Below, piece after piece: positions 4,676 to 5,223 of a DNA stretch of 5,223 bases. The position numbers and the translations under genes were made by a program. A model generated the notes under the pieces. It was not told the DNA's origin. It searched no databases and saw nothing but the letters and a program-made list of their open reading frames with translations. Origin of the DNA: an uncultured Clostridia bacterium (lineage in GTDB: Bacteria; Bacillota; Clostridia; TANB77; CAG-508); the NCBI GenBank assembly GCA_949045875.1, contig CARPYP010000050.1:1-5223 (forward strand), written 5' to 3'. How positions within the stretch are numbered: position 1 is the first letter of the stretch; every line of letters begins with the position of its first letter.

Positions 4676-5223
4676 TTAAGCTGATATTCTTTTATTTATC
4701 ATTTTTTCAATTACCATTGTCATATCTTCAAGACTAACTGGAAAAGAAATTATGCCAACACCTCTATAATATATATCTATTTCTTGAACTTTTTTACCAT
4801 TTATCTTTTCCGTTTGATGAACTAATATTTTTTCTATTAGTTCGTTTAGTATTTCTGGTGTTAGTTCCGTTATTTCAGTATATTTCTTAACATTAGCTAT
4901 AAACTGTGTTAAATCAGTTGTTTTCTTTTCAGTATTATTGATTTCCTTTGATAATTGTTCAATCTTTGCTTTTAATTCTTTTTGTTCTTTATCATAGTTA
5001 AATGATAAGCTTCTAAATCTTTCATCTGTTAGCTTTCCTGATATATTATCTTCATAAATGTGCATAAATAAGTTATCAATTTCAGTTATTCGTTTCTTTG
5101 CTTGTTCAAGTTCTTTCTTGTTTTTAGCAATTTGTTTTAAATCTTCTTGTGTAGATTTTGCTAGTTGTTCTTTTATAAATAAATCTTCAAAATTTTTCAT
5201 ATAAGAAACTACTTTTTGTATAT
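4676..5223 (-). CDS. Serine recombinase, C-terminal part (DUF4368 type), cut by the window edge
   Basis: The frame on the minus strand ends at TAA 4676-4678 and is open to the window edge, so the gene continues upstream beyond 5223. The Met at 5200 is internal and not the start. The visible 181 residues match the C-terminal end of clostridial large serine recombinases. They show a charged coiled coil with KKRITEIDNLF, then YEDNISGKLTDERF, a second coiled coil of Lys and Glu, the YTEITELTPEILNELIEKI stretch and the closing EIDIYYRGVG motif typical of DUF4368. The catalytic resolvase domain and zinc ribbon would lie outside the window, so intactness cannot be judged. It belongs to a different subfamily from the plus-strand recombinase, which lacks this ending, and the two converge with 238 bases between their stops. 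It probably belongs to a separate integrated element (ICE or transposon, Tn4451/Tn5397-like). Confidence 0.85.
   Translation of the reverse strand, partial: IQKVVSYMKNFEDLFIKEQLAKSTQEDLKQIAKNKKELEQAKKRITEIDNLFMHIYEDNISGKLTDERFRSLSFNYDKEQKELKAKIEQLSKEINNTEKKTTDLTQFIANVKKYTEITELTPEILNELIEKILVHQTEKINGKKVQEIDIYYRGVGIISFPVSLEDMTMVIEKMINKRISA

Overview
The window is AT-rich and contains spoIVB, a gene confined to endospore formers. Together with near-consensus sigma-A promoters, AGGAGG-type ribosome binding sites and serine recombinases of the clostridial kind, this points to a low-GC, spore-forming Firmicute, most likely class Clostridia. The species cannot be told from the sequence.

Positions 1-147 hold the 3' end of an upstream transcription unit. 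No reading frame stays open there beyond base 28, several bases can fold, and the unit ends in a strong intrinsic terminator. A complete spoIVB follows at 270-1529 and encodes the sporulation serine peptidase with all expected catalytic positions. It ends at an 18-bp perfect hairpin. Next come a consensus promoter, tRNA-Leu(UAA) at 1726-1813 with encoded CCA, and the tRNA terminator. This left half looks like ordinary chromosome.

The right half (about 1900-5223) looks like mobile DNA. It starts with an unrecognised 89-residue gene at 1940-2209. A strong promoter at 2220-2247 then drives a short leader that ends in an intrinsic terminator at 2359-2401. The leader contains a possible 17-codon peptide. 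A 9-base repeat in the leader could pair with the terminator's left arm, so the arrangement looks like an attenuator placed before a large serine recombinase at 2517-4437. That recombinase is interrupted by a one-base frameshift near 2583, six codons after the nucleophile region, and carries an unusual C-terminal extension of about 155 residues. Imperfect palindromes with similar outer ends (ACAAATT...AATTTGT) sit just before and just after it.

The region 4438-4675 has no gene but is packed with hairpins. Beyond it, on the minus strand, lies the C-terminal part of a second, different serine recombinase (DUF4368 type) that runs off the window. Two convergent recombinases of different subfamilies suggest nested or abutting integrated elements downstream of the tRNA gene.

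I found no certain new system. The strongest candidates for a second look are the attenuator-like leader, the frameshift at a CTT TAG codon pair, and the paired palindromes flanking the recombinase.
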